DNA of 64,000 nt, from the NCBI RefSeq assembly GCF_032854445.1, contig NC_088301.1, positions 23,160,226 to 23,224,225 on the forward strand, written 5' to 3'. The notes under the pieces are model-generated. The model was not told the origin of the DNA, made no database searches, and saw only the letters and a list, made by a program, of their open reading frames with translations. How positions within the stretch are numbered: position 1 is the stretch's first letter; every line of letters begins with the position of its first letter. This document shows positions 1 through 11,700 of the stretch, piece by piece. Both the position numbers and the translations under genes were made by a program. This DNA is from Liolophura sinensis. Lineage: Eukaryota; Mollusca; Polyplacophora; Chitonida; Chitonidae.

Positions 1-98
1 TGTATTTTATTACGAGCTGTAACTTTTATTTGATTGGAAATATGTCTACAATACTTGGTAAGTTAAATATGCAAAACACTAACAATACAGAAAATTAT

Positions 99-1121
99 TT
101 AGTACTTGGTGTGCCCACCCCTCCCATTGTACAATGCGCGCACACGTCTTGGCATACTGGCAACTGAGGAAGTCAAAGTTTCTTCGGTATATCTCTCCAG
201 CAAGTGAGCACAGCACGAGTTAGTTTCAGCCACGTTCGTTGGGGCTTCATCCAGGTTATTCAACCCACGGGAAACTTCCGCCCACAAGTTCTCAATTGGG
301 TTCATATCCGGTGAAATGGCTGGCCACTGCATGTGCTCGACACCCTCCTGTTCCAGAAAATTCCGTATCAGTTCGGTCCGGTGCGGCGTGGCGTTGTCGT
401 CCTGATACACAAAGTTTGCCCTGAATTGTTGCCGAGCAAATGGGAGCATTATCGTTTCCAGAATCCGTGATATTGGTGCTGGTTCATGTGTCCATCCAAG
501 GCGTGCAGGTGGCATTTACCAGAGCTATGAAAAGCACCCCAAACGGTGACCACACCGCCCCCCCCTTGGACTCTGGGAAATGATGCAATCTTCGTTCAGA
601 GCCTTGTGAGCCTGACGACGCACCATCACACGGCCATCTTCCCGGTAGACGACAAAAACGAGACTCATCACTGAATATCACGTGTCGCCAGTGTCCCACC
701 TGCCAGTTCAGGTGTTCCCGCGCCAGGAGTAAGCGTTCCTGGCGGTGTCGACGCTGTAGCAAAGGCTTCCTCTTAGGCCTCCTTACCAAATACCCAGCAG
801 TTAACAGTCTGGATCGCACTAAGCGGCTTGACACAGGAGTATTGGTAAATCTCATCCAGTCAGCGCGTATCTGGTTGGAGCTCTTCGTACGGCCATTGCG
901 GCAAAGTCTCACCAGATACCGGTCCTCTCTCTCGGTGGGTCTTTCGTGGCCGACCAGACCTCGGTGTAGGCGTCGGCACACCCGTCTGTCGGTGTCGCTT
1001 AAAGATTTTGGACGGCTCCCTGAGTGACACCAAGAGCTGCTGCAATGTCCTTCTGTTTTGCTATAGCCAGGCTCATACCAACGATACGGTTGCAGACTGC
1101 AGCACTCAATTGACGTCTCAT
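99..1121 (-). mobile_element. Tc1/mariner (DD34E) DNA transposon with decayed transposase
   Basis: The minus strand encodes a Tc1-type transposase of about 340 codons, the usual family length, split over three reading frames. The N-terminal part (start about 1121) begins MRRQLSAAVCNRIVG and continues as a helix-turn-helix with 'KIFKRHRQTG' and a 'GRPRK' hook. The middle part holds the first catalytic Asp in 'FSDESRF' (near 680). The C-terminal part holds 'YQDDNATPH' and 'SPDMNPIENLW'; the second Asp and the Glu are separated by exactly 34 residues, which defines DD34E. Frame changes near 1005, near 960 and near 500-600 mean it cannot make an active enzyme. I could not find convincing terminal inverted repeats or TA target duplications; the left end may lie outside the window. 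Confidence 0.9.
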
Positions 1122-1440
1122 GATCACAATAGTATTGTTGGAAACACTCTGGAGCACTGGCATGCCTTAACCGAGCTTTTGTAAGAGTACAAGGTTAAAT
1201 TATAATCACGTCTGCGTACATGACTTTTTCACTGAGAAATGGATGGTCATGCTTTGTCCCAACTGTAATTTTGCTCAGGTGACACAAGCAATAATGGTGT
1301 GTATGAGCTGAAAGGTTACATAATCCACTACATTTTCCACCCAAACAAGAATGTGTGCATTCAATGTAAGGCGCACAAAAGTATGTTTTCTGGTAAATGC
1401 TATCATCAGTGAAAACAATATTCCAAACTTTTTTCCAGGA

Positions 1441-1442
<2 letters not shown>

Positions 1443-1528
<86 letters not shown>
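1443..1528. repeat. (TA)n microsatellite at a duplication breakpoint
   Basis: About 85 bp of uninterrupted TA. Sequence immediately to its right matches the right end of the 20.5-kb unit; sequence to its left does not, so the repeat sits exactly at the edge of that partial copy. In units A and B the matching position carries only a short 'tatatatatg'. Open frames across it (Tyr-Ile runs) are artefacts. Confidence 0.95.
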
Positions 1529-1532
<4 letters not shown>

Positions 1533-3327
1533 AAAACGCCCTCTCAACTTTTTACATTCTGTTATATTCCAACTGCAGTTTCAAACTTCATGTTACATGT
1601 ATTTTCAAGGAATATGAATATGAATGTCCACAGAGATCTTTATATAGCATATGTGTTACCAGTAACTAAGGAACATCTTACGTACATGTCGAAACAGGCA
1701 GTGGTTTAGTTACATGGCACCATACATGGATAAATTGTTGCTGGGAACAAGTTCGTAATTTATAAAGCTGTTAAGTAGCGAACAATAGAAAAATCAGTAT
1801 CTAAGACTGTCTATCCGCAGGGCGACTAGTGACGATGCGTCTTTATTAGCATCGAACGGATGACCTTGCGGATAATCTGTGACATAATATTTGTACATAT
1901 ACAATGTATAATATATACAATGGGTAGCAGAGCGCATTTTCATTGGTCACGTATATATTTTAGCTATGTAATCTATGGAACTTTTTATCACTAATACATT
2001 GTAATTTACTAAATATACATGGTATACTAAATAAATGGTATTTTGGTAAAATTTCACTTTCCACTTCTTCGGATATACTCTTTGTTATGAGTCGAACCTA
2101 TGGCGTTGTATGTATATAGCGACGTTTATATAAAACCATGCATGCTATGTATATAGACGCTTGACAATTTTGTTTTCATCATCACGAAAACTTATTTTCA
2201 ACTATAACACTGCGCCATTTATAAAACGTAATAATATGAGAGTGCTGTATATGTTGTATTCATTGACCAGAAATAGACCAGAGGAACGGTCCGTGGCCTA
2301 TGTTGGTAAAAAATCGCTTGTCTTCCAATCGCTAGAACACACGTTTTATGGCCAGGAAAGTTAATATCAGTAACTTATCAAAGGTCAGTGGTTTACGCCG
2401 AACACCCTGAGTTCCTCCACCCATAGAACTCACCGCTAAGGTATAGGTGAAACACTGGTGTGTCATGGACATTTCTATATACACCTACATACTTATAACA
2501 GTTGCAAAGGCTTATTTTTTTGTGTTGTTGTACACTAACGTCGTATATAGCAGTTTATTATATCACTTAGTTTTTGGCATACATTCCCTCATCTCTGAAT
2601 TTTAGACATAATATTCTTCGTTTCACATTACAAGCATTTATGGTGAGTATGTTGAATCTGGCCATGAGCTATATCAGTTCTGTTTTTACGCTCTACATGT
2701 ACATGTACAGAGAGAGAGAGCTACTCGCATATTCTGAATGCGAAGGAAAACACCAATCAGATAAAATTAATAAATCTGTTGATGGTCTTACCTTACCAAC
2801 AGCTAGGACTTTTGCAGTGGCATTGTTCTTGTCTCTGATTGTTCATATAGCCTACAACTGCCGCACTGCAGCACTTCTACTCCTGTATCCGACTGCTTGT
2901 GTAATACACCGCAATGGCGTTATACGAGCTTGCTGGTTTCACGGTTTTAGTTTTGCAGATATTGCAAATAATTCCACCTTTACATCCAGGTAACGTATTG
3001 CGCAACTCGTAACGATTGATCTAACAAACACACCTAGCAAAACAGCCACGCTGGGAGCAAAGCTGTAAAAATCCTGAAAATGATAATTGTGGGGGTCATA
3101 TTTCACTGTTTTCACAATGACGGCTTTTCCCGGCAGATCACTTACAACACCCCTAGATTATTCTGATGGGTGATAGAGGTAGGGGTGATTATGATTGGTG
3201 GATAGAGCGAGCACGTACGATGACATCATGGTGTGACGTGAGAGGGCTTGGTATGACTTTATGGTGTTTGACTATAGAAAGGGATGAACAGACTCGTCAC
3301 TTGCTCTTTGCGCTTTGCACAATGCTG
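1529..3327. repeat. Partial third copy ('copy 0') of the right end of the 20.5-kb unit
   Basis: Collinear with about 41600-43120 in unit A and 61775-63335 in unit B, beginning at 'acgccctctcaactttttac' and losing similarity just after 'ctttgcacaatgctgtc' near 3327. It differs in structure: about 415 bp (1813-2230) are absent from both A and B, while a segment around 2365-2450 is shared with B but missing from A. No gene is recognised. Short open frames shared by all three copies follow from DNA identity and are not evidence of coding. Confidence 0.85.
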
Positions 3328-4470
3328 TCACAATTTGCGGTCAAGCAATGGTGTTTGCACAGAGACTGTACGACGCACGTAGGTTTGTGTCAGCTTAGCC
3401 TCGCCATTCGTGTTCTCATGGAACTACTTAATCAGCATTCATTAATAATTTTTTCTTAGGTGTTGGTTAGATTGCATGTGTATCAAGTATAAATGTAGAC
3501 AAAGGTTGAGAGAGATTGTTTGTGTTTTCTAACGTTACTTTCTGCTTCATCGTTACTGCCTTCCTCAGTGACCACGACGTTGCTCGAAGATTTCTGTATA
3601 GAATTTGCTAGTGCGTGGTGGCAGTGATATAAAGCGAATGTAGAGAGTCGCGCATGAGCTGTGAGGAGTATGGCAATATTGGGGACACGTTGAAAAATTT
3701 GCAAGCCAGTTAAAGACCCGCTATATGCACAGCAGACCTATACATTTGTGTCCACCACTGACTCACACTTTGTTGTCAATAAATACATATAAATAAATAA
3801 ATAGGGAAGAGGGAGGGGTAGTTAGCCATGCGTGACACAAATTGCTATCAGTTGAGACAGTAGCTTATCTATAACAAGGCACTATTTTCAAAACACGCTA
3901 ATACAAGTTGGATCATACCGAAAGTAAACGAGGGTCATGGGTTCAAAATCCGGATGTATTACACTAAAAGATGCTTTAAAACATCATAAAATTTGGCTTT
4001 TTATTTATTTCGCACCCGATGTCAGTCAGAATGATACAGGGGATAATCCAACAACATGCTCATTGACCACTGTTTCATTATTTCTTCCTTTAATTGTGAG
4101 GTTGCATCAAGCAACTTAAGTCCTAAATTGCAAGTGCTTAAAAAGCCAAAACTAGAGCAGAAAAGAACTCAAATTTTTAATTACATTGTTTTGCAGTAAA
4201 GAATCAGTGTACAAATTTTAAAAACCATAGAGCAAAACGTTTAACTTTTAATTGTAGCTGTGTTTGACATTTTTAGTTAAGTCTTAAAACGTTTAACAAG
4301 TATGGTCCCTAAGATATTGTTGCTCTGGTTGTTCGTTAAGTATGTCTCTTCTTTATCCAGAGAACGGTTTCCTTATTGCCGGAGGCTACACCTTTGCTTT
4401 TTGTTAGTATTCTACTATATATCCATTATGTTTCATCCTTTCCTGTAAACCTAAGTCCTTTGTTGTCCCG
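3328..4470. other. Intergenic, no gene recognised
   Basis: AT-rich sequence with only short, low-complexity open frames. I see no domain, RNA gene or repeat family here. Confidence 0.6.
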
Positions 4471-4479
4471 TCGACATAG

Positions 4480-5290
4480 TTGTAAGGAAGAGCCTCCTCA
4501 CCTTTCACTACTGACAATAAGCATCCACATAATATGTTAATGACATTTGGATATTGTATTCCAGTGTTTCGTCTGGTGATACATGTATATATTCTCTTTA
4601 CGCTGTATTGATTTACGGCTGTTTATAAGTTCTCTCTTTGTTTTATTTATTTACTTGATTGAAGTTTTACGCCGTACCCAAGAAAATTTCTTTTATACGA
4701 GGCCGCCCAGCATTATGGTGGGAGGAAACCTTGCAGAGGACCGGTGAAATCCCGGGCTGACAGACAGGTTGCTGACAGACCTTCCCACTTATGGTCGGCG
4801 AGGAAGCCAGCATTGGCTGGACTTGAACTCAGAGCGACCGCATTGGTGGAAGGCTCCTGGGTCATTGGGCCGTGCTGGCGTGCTAACGCCCAGGATCGCG
4901 GAAGCCCCCATCTTTCTTTTAAAAAATGACCCTAAAGTTATGAACAATTTGTTTATAAATTTAGGGTTACCTTTTCATTTTTTTTTTCTTCAAATGAAGT
5001 TCTAAATTTAAGTAGCGTAACAGTTTGGGTGTTTTGTGATTTCAGACTGTTAAAGAATAAAATGAAATGCTATATTAACAAATTAACTCGCCCATCTTCT
5101 ATAAAATGCCTATTGTATTTTTAAATATATATCATGCATTCGATTCACTCTTCACGACTGATTGTGAACACATCATTCAAATGACTGACTCTGAAGTTTA
5201 AAAAAAACTATATGCCTTTTTATAGTTGAAAACTGTTCTCGCGGGATAAGTATACGTTAGTGAATTTTAATTTAGAAAATGGTGGATGAC
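4480..5290. repeat. Diverged tandem duplication, left copy
   Basis: Shares ordered blocks with 5580-6380: 'aagcatccacataatat', then 'ccagtgtttcg', then 'aagttctaaattt', then 'tgcctttttatagttgaaaa' followed by a ctcgcg/aagtata block. The spacing differs because the left copy carries a SINE at 4642-4909. This is an old tandem duplication of the DNA upstream of the IRG gene. Confidence 0.6.
4642..4909 (-). mobile_element. tRNA-derived SINE, old copy
   Basis: Full-length member of the window's main SINE family. On the plus strand it reads from the AT-rich tail (tttatttattt) through the core 'gttttacgccgtacccaag' to the tRNA-like head ending 'ggaagccccc', so the element itself is on the minus strand. 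It diverges more from the family sequence than the 24221-24490 copy, so it is older. Confidence 0.85.
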
Positions 5291-5579
5291 AAATCATTAA
5301 TAAAAGTGTCCCCATCAGGAATGTTGGCAAAGTGCTGATTTTGAGTGGTTATTATAAGTGCATATAACAAGAATGGCATTGTTTCATCACTCCAAACTCC
5401 TCGCAGGGCATGTGCCTCCCCCCCCCCCACTTTGTGCTCTTGGGCTCGTATTAACCTCACCACTTTTGCATAGCTCATTAATATACATTCATAATGGTCA
5501 TTATTATGTATATTCTGCCTTTTCATTTTAACCTTGAGTCAACTGGGCATCATTAATTTATAGCAAAGAGCCTTTTCAG

Positions 5580-6380
5580 CTTTCACCGTCGCCATGGTGA
5601 CACTAAGCATCCACATAATATATTAATGCTATTTTTAAAGCACTAGGTTTTGTCAGTTGTCTGCCAGTGTTTCGGCTATTAATATATAATCTATTTACGA
5701 ATTATTTATTTACATCACTTTATTCCTTCTTGTCTGTCAGTTTACTGTGTCCATAATACAGAAATGTCGTTGTTAAAATGTCTATAGGCTGGAGTTCTGG
5801 ACTGTGCGTGTTTCGTGTTTTGTTCTAGAGTTTAGCTAAAGAAAAGTAACATAAAGATCCTAAAAGAGATTAAAGGATGAGTACAGTATCTCGTCGTGTC
5901 CTTCGAAAGAACTCTTCATAAACAATGTTGATGTGAATGTTTCAAACTTTTTAACTTTAAGTTCTAAATTTGAACAGCGTAAAATTTGAGGGCTTTGCGC
6001 TTTCAAAGTTTCAAAGAGTAACTGGAATCATTGTGAGACATTAGCAAATTTTCCACATTAAGTTGACGCATCGTTTCTAAAATTCCAAATATCTCATTTG
6101 ATTAATTAAAAAAAAAGATCCAACACTGCGACTGTTCGGTTTATCGTCTTCGTTTCACTCACAACTAATCTGGCCCTGACTAGGATAGTGAATTAAAACT
6201 TGTCCACAATGGTATAGAATATTATTTAACATGCTCCTTGCATGATCACGACCGATTTCAAACTGATCATTGAAATGGCTCAATCGGAGGTGTAAAAATA
6301 CGTACTTATGCCTTTTTATAGTTGAAAAGTGTAACAGTCCTCGCGAGATTAAGTATATACGTACGGGAATTATTAAGTTG
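5580..6380. repeat. Diverged tandem duplication, right copy (IRG upstream region)
   Basis: Partner of 4480-5290, ending about 290 bp before the IRG coding start. Shared landmarks include 'taagcatccacataatat', 'cagtgtttcgg', 'aagttctaaattt' and 'tgcctttttatagttgaaaa'. No second IRG reading frame survives between the copies. Confidence 0.55.
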
Positions 6381-6671
6381 ATGTGGGTTCCCTAAGCCTC
6401 TATCATGTTTCCTTGCCACATCAGAATGGCTCTCGTCTTGCATTAAATAACAAAACTATCCGTTCAATCGCATGAAAAAATATAATTTGTGAACTGAAAG
6501 TAAATACCCACAATTAGTTGTAAAGCCTGAATACAATTATATTGACAAGATTTTGGGTTACATGTAAGCCTTGTTTATTTTGTTTCATGTAGGGAAATTT
6601 CCTGAGAATCTGGCCATACCGTGGAAACTTGAGGAGAGACTTGATTTGTACACCTTCTGAAAAGACATACC

Positions 6672-7892
6672 ATGGCAGTCGCAAACCCACAACGTGATTT
6701 TCAGGTGATTGAGAAGGAGGATGCCAAAGAAGCTATGGAGTACGTGCAGAAACATGGCGTGTCCAACCTATCGACGTATCTTCAACACAAAATTGAACAA
6801 TGGAAGGAAGTTGCCATTAACATAGGTATCGTGGGCGAGGCAGGGGTGGGCAAGTCCAGTTTTATCAACACTGTGAGGAACTTGAACGGTGATGATGAAG
6901 GGGCCGCCCCTGTCGGGGTCGTGGAGACTACCACAGAACCTACACCCTACCCGCACCCGTTTAACTCTAAAGTCATCTTCTGGGATTTGCCCGGCGTTGG
7001 CACACTCCGCTACCCAAAGGAATACTATCTGGAAGCAATTGGTGTGGAAAGATATGATTTTTTCGTCATCCTCTCAGATCGTCGCTTTACCAGTCACGAT
7101 GGATGGCTCGCCGAGATGTTGCTACAACGCAAGAAACCTTTCTTCTTTGTGCGTACGAAATTTGATGAAGCCATTGAAGATAAATCAGAGATAGATCCGG
7201 AAGTGATTCGCCATAAAATAGTAACAGATGCTCATAGAAGCCTAAAAGCGTTGAAACTTAAAAACTGTCAGATTTATGTGATATCAAACTTCGAACCAGA
7301 CAGCTTTGAGTTTCCTATCCTCATGGACAGTATATTCATGACTTTGCCCGATCTCAAATCCCAGGCGATGGTGTTCACACTTGGAACCTTCTGCCACAGT
7401 GTCATTAAGGAGAAGAAAACTTTTCTGAAATCTAGGATATGGAAAGTTGCCACTCTCTCTGCGGCGGGTGGAGCGATACCTATCCCGGGCTTGGATATTG
7501 GTGTGGACATCACTTTACTTGTCTTCGAGACAAAGTTTTACCTGGAGCAGTTTGGCTTAGACGACGATTCTATGACGCACTTGGCGGAGAGAACCGGAAC
7601 TACAGTCGACTATTACAAAGACGCCATCATTAAATCGAGAAGTATCTTATTGGCACGGGGTGGAATAACATCCACAATAAAAGGAATCATTTTGAAGCAA
7701 GCCTTAAAGGACTGTCCAAGGAAATTTTTAAAATGGATTCCTTTTATTGGGTCAGTTGTGAATGCGGCAACCTCCTTTGGCACGACGTACTATTTTTTAG
7801 ATAAGCTCATCGAGGACCTATCCACGGATGCGCATTCCGTGCTTGACCGTGTCACACAGAGACAGGTTGGAAATGCTACACGTATTGACTAG
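6672..7892 (+). CDS. Immunity-related GTPase (IRG/p47, interferon-inducible GTPase-like)
   Basis: One intact coding exon of 406 codons, close to the usual 400-430 residues of IRG GTPases. Visible motifs: P-loop GEAGVGKSS at residues 55-63 (Lys, so the GKS rather than the GMS class), switch/G3 DLPGVGT at 105-111, G4 TKFD at 162-165, and SNF at about 205 as a G5 candidate. The C-terminal helical half carries two hydrophobic glycine-rich segments, one around 263-283 (PIPGLDIGVDI) and one around 354-376 (KWIPFIGS), both typical of IRGs. In vertebrates these GTPases act on membranes of intracellular compartments in cell-autonomous immunity; the role in invertebrates is less clear. The start sits in a good context (taccATGG), and a splice acceptor-like 'tttgtttcatgtag' ends at 6592, suggesting an intron in the 5' leader. 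No frame damage is seen. Confidence 0.93.
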   Translation: MAVANPQRDFQVIEKEDAKEAMEYVQKHGVSNLSTYLQHKIEQWKEVAINIGIVGEAGVGKSSFINTVRNLNGDDEGAAPVGVVETTTEPTPYPHPFNSKVIFWDLPGVGTLRYPKEYYLEAIGVERYDFFVILSDRRFTSHDGWLAEMLLQRKKPFFFVRTKFDEAIEDKSEIDPEVIRHKIVTDAHRSLKALKLKNCQIYVISNFEPDSFEFPILMDSIFMTLPDLKSQAMVFTLGTFCHSVIKEKKTFLKSRIWKVATLSAAGGAIPIPGLDIGVDITLLVFETKFYLEQFGLDDDSMTHLAERTGTTVDYYKDAIIKSRSILLARGGITSTIKGIILKQALKDCPRKFLKWIPFIGSVVNAATSFGTTYYFLDKLIEDLSTDAHSVLDRVTQRQVGNATRID

Positions 7893-8325
7893 TAAAATTC
7901 GCAAGCTATTCTTGCGCACATCGTGATTTGACGTTTCCCGCCCAGAGATTCGGACGTAAGCTTTGCTGGTCACCCACACTCTGTCTTGAGATATGTATGA
8001 AGCCATGGAAAAGAATAACGCCCCCAAAATGATGTTCATAGGATTGAATTATGACCAGTTGTTTTAAACCATTCTATAGCGATGAAGACTGGCTGGTTCA
8101 GTTCGTTTCTGTTTTCGAATTGAATTAGAGAGCGGCATGTTACATTGTAACAACAACGTAACGGCGTTATACTCCTTTAATGATTTTTGTATTCATCGCT
8201 GAAAATCCTGACAAGGGCTTGAGTGACTAGTACCACGTCCGAACGCCCATGTTGTCACTGTCATAATTCACTCTCCGCATTGATAGGGACTGACTAGGAA
8301 ATACCTGAGTCGACTCTGCATCCGG
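7893..8325. other. IRG 3' flank, no gene recognised
   Basis: Presumed 3' UTR and intergenic DNA. No clear AATAAA close to the stop codon and no other feature seen. Confidence 0.5.
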
Positions 8326-8398
8326 GGAGATTGCTGTCTTCAACTGTCGTCTGCTAAACGCTATCACGTGAGTGAAAGGTCATCATACGGTCAACAGA
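8326..8398. repeat. 72-bp dispersed repeat, copy 1
   Basis: Almost identical to 23282-23353, starting 'gagattgctgtcttcaactg' and containing a CACGTG palindrome. Only two copies are seen in the window, 15 kb apart in direct orientation; the other abuts the left edge of unit A. Confidence 0.8.
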
Positions 8399-8507
8399 CC
8401 GTAACTGAAAGAACATTCATTTGATTTTTACAAATGATGGTTTACAAATAGTCCTAAGTTATTGAACTACAGACCTTTGAGTTATTTTGTGCCAAACACC
8501 TTCTCGT

Positions 8508-8743
8508 TTCTCATTACATGAGCGGAAATCTCATATAAGCGAACTTTGCCGTGACAGTATCACAACTTGTGTTGTTGACACGGGCAGACGGTTTGCTATA
8601 ACCATTCTTTCTCGTGATGACTCAGACCCGGCGCGTAAGAATTACGACCCAGACTGGCACGGGACGACAATTCGAATTGTGACCAAAAGTCTAGCGCCCG
8701 GGGCGTAATAATTACGCGTATGCGTAGTATACGGCACGAGACA
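8508..8743 (+). repeat. Left arm of a ~235-bp inverted repeat pair
   Basis: Aligns along its length with the reverse complement of 12699-12934. Landmarks in the same order: 'cggaaatctcatata', 'gacgacaa/gacgacga', 'cgtaagaatta', 'cgtaataattacgcg' and 'atgcgta'. Similarity is roughly 75% by eye and stops beyond these limits on both sides. The arms could be terminal repeats of a ~4.4-kb non-autonomous element, or two independent copies of one repeat. Confidence 0.7.
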
Positions 8744-11700
8744 TTAGCATCCACGCAAATAATATATTGAACGGATTAAACTACTATCGAAGTAGACTAC
8801 TCAATATCCATCCTTTGAATTCGTAATACATTACCTCGATTTACGCTAGCAGGAGAGATTGTTGTGGATAGCATGGTGCGCAATGATATTTTCCAGTACA
8901 AATGACCTTTCCCCCAACACACCTTGAATTCACTGTAAAACTAGATAAAACTAGGTCGCGAATGACAGGTACATGTGTTTCTACAAGGAAAAATATTTAA
9001 CATGGCACTGTTCATTCCAATCAAACCCACAAGAGTAACCAGAAATCAAAGATACATATCTGAAAGTTTACTTTTAGAGGAGAAATACAGCACAGAACCT
9101 ATATGTTTTTCATGAAAGCAAACATTATAGATGTGCGTACATGTATAAGATATAATAGGTCATCAGGCAAACTAGTCTACATGCAGGAACGTTACCTATA
9201 TTGAAACAACACGTGTTATAGTTTTTAAAAAGTTCGAATGAACAGCGTATATTTATGCAGTCGTTTCTCCTTACACATGTCCGCTAAACTTATAGTTCAC
9301 ACGCTGAATGTAACAAATATATCCCCAAACACTTCGATATCGACTGCAAGTTGTGTAAAATCGAATCAGTTTAAGGTCGAACGTAGGTCTAGAGATCAAA
9401 TCATAGTTTGTGCTTAGTTTCCAGAAATAAAAGAAAATTTTTTCCTGTCAACCTCATCCAAACTGCTGTGCAGTACATAAATTGACGTCTGCTGGAAATA
9501 TTTATTAATAACGTGTACAATACATGTACTATAACAATTACTGTATTCCCACAGAACTAGAGAAAACTGAGAACAGGACTTCATTCTGACATATCTTTAA
9601 GTGTGTTACGTTTGGGTGATAAAACTAATAATAAATATTTCAAGGTCATGTGCTTAGCCATATTACAATAACACCCTGCCACCATATTCACAAAATATTA
9701 CACATTTCAACCTGTCCTAGTGGTGTGCAGGGGTGAGCGTAATTCTGCGATTCATGCAGGCCATGCTTATGTCACGTCACTTCAATGCGCGGAGCTAATA
9801 TCTTATTCCCATAAGATGAAACAGATACCAAACATTCCCATTTCTGTAAGGTAAACAGGAATAGATTGATATCCTACCTAAGACACAAATTGCTAAAACT
9901 GTGTGGTATAACTTGATGCCATAATTGGTTTACTGCTTCTACCATTAAGAAGTTTAACACGTTCATACCATGTAATGAGTAAATAATGGGGATCTGAAAG
10001 GTGGAGGGCAAAACAACTTATCTCATCCCATGACTATAGTTCACTCGTGGACCCATCCTAAATTTCAATCTTGTTTGCAATTTGCGCCAAGATTAAGGTT
10101 AACTCCGTGACCCGGTCTGGTGTCCGGCATCCAGGGAGGCGATGAGCTTTCAGATGACATTCCTGTTCACATCAGAAAAGTGTTCACACAAAAACAATTG
10201 TATAGTTAAAATGAAACATTTAACATTTATGTTATTATTATTGTGTAATTTTTTGTGAGAAACAATATCACATGTAGAGCTTTGCAAAATGTCTACTCCT
10301 AATTATGCACACTGCGATGTATTAATATTAATCAGAGTTCTTTTTCTTGAAGTCTATTGACTCAGCAGGCAAAACATCCAAGCAAGCAATGCCGAAGTCA
10401 TTCATACACTTCTGCAAATATGTCCAGATTTCGCGTGAAAACATCGAGGTGTCCGTTGATGTGTATGTCAACCCCCACAGGTTGACTGATCCACAGTTAA
10501 AAGAAATTGTGGAGAGCCACAAACAGCAGATAGTGTCTGAGCATCACCAATCTGCGCAAGTCTAGCAAACAGCAACAGACCAGGGCGTGTAGTCTCCTCA
10601 GGGCGCAGCAGGAGAAGCGCAAGAATTGGGATCACCTCTTCAGGATGCCGCAGATGAACTTCTCGATAACGGGCTTTATACGTTAATGCCTCTACATTAA
10701 ACTTTCTCGATAGATCTCTTAGGTCCGGCGTGAAGACACAATGACCGACAGGCTCTATGTAAGTTTCAGCAAATCAGAAATTATTGTAAATTAACATTCA
10801 CAAAGGAATCTAATGTGAAAAACCGTATCTATCAATATATAATCTCATCCAGAAATAATTTCAGGTCTGCTTCTTGAATAGGCCGGAATAGTTGACCACT
10901 GAGGCCATTTTCAGTTGGTTACCGACACAACTCGTCTTGCCGTTGTGGTCACGTAATTCAAACAATACGACTTCCCAGCTGAGCGATCTCGGTCGCGTTC
11001 TTCTTTAGTGAGCTCGTTGATATCGAACCAATGATGTAAAAACAGTTTATATAGTACATAATCATTTCTGAGTAGTTTGAGACGCGATTTATTTAGTAAG
11101 TGTTCTTGATGGGTATCCATGCAGTAGTTTATGATGAACGTGTATGTTACATGGTTCAATTTACCCGGCCCTTGTAGCCGACTCCGGGATAATCCTTCAT
11201 GTCTATATACTCAGCCGGTCTGTCATTCTGGTCTCGTTTCCAAGCTAATGTTTTGTTCTGTAAACTGCATTCCGGACACTTTTCTTTAGGGTTTACGTAT
11301 CTCCATAGGGGATCAATCCGTCGAAATAGTTTCCAAGTTCTGGCCTTCTTTCTAACTAGGTGCCAGAAATTTTAGTACCATGGGTCCATACTAATTTATC
11401 AAGGTGCTGAAACAATCTAAACGTTGGAACGTCTTATATGGGTGGCCAAAATTAAGTTCTATCTAAGCTTAGATCAGGTCATGCCATGTATGTGTATATG
11501 AGATTAATCTGACATAGGCAAGATTTTCTGTTTCGTCTAATAGGTAACATACGGGTAGGCCCTATTAACTGTGGTTAACAGCGTATTAGTGTTGTACATC
11601 TTTATTAAGGTATACCAATATGCACATAATGTATACCTGTTCGCATGGGAGACATTGATTATGTTTTACTTAGTTATATCCAGTCCAGTTATATACCCTG

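Noticed and set aside
1275-1547. Open frames across the TA microsatellite on both strands
   Set aside because: Tyr-Ile repeats are translations of (TA)n; the same applies at 34216-34440, 51842-52135 and 55419-55662.
2574-2993. 139-codon frame starting MAYIPSSLNF, repeated in units A and B
   Set aside because: Its length is 139, 64 and 64 codons in the three copies because of (AAAT)n changes, which argues against a conserved protein.
10911-11159. 82-codon minus-strand frame in the inverted-repeat interior
   Set aside because: No domain, no splice signals, composition typical of the surrounding DNA.
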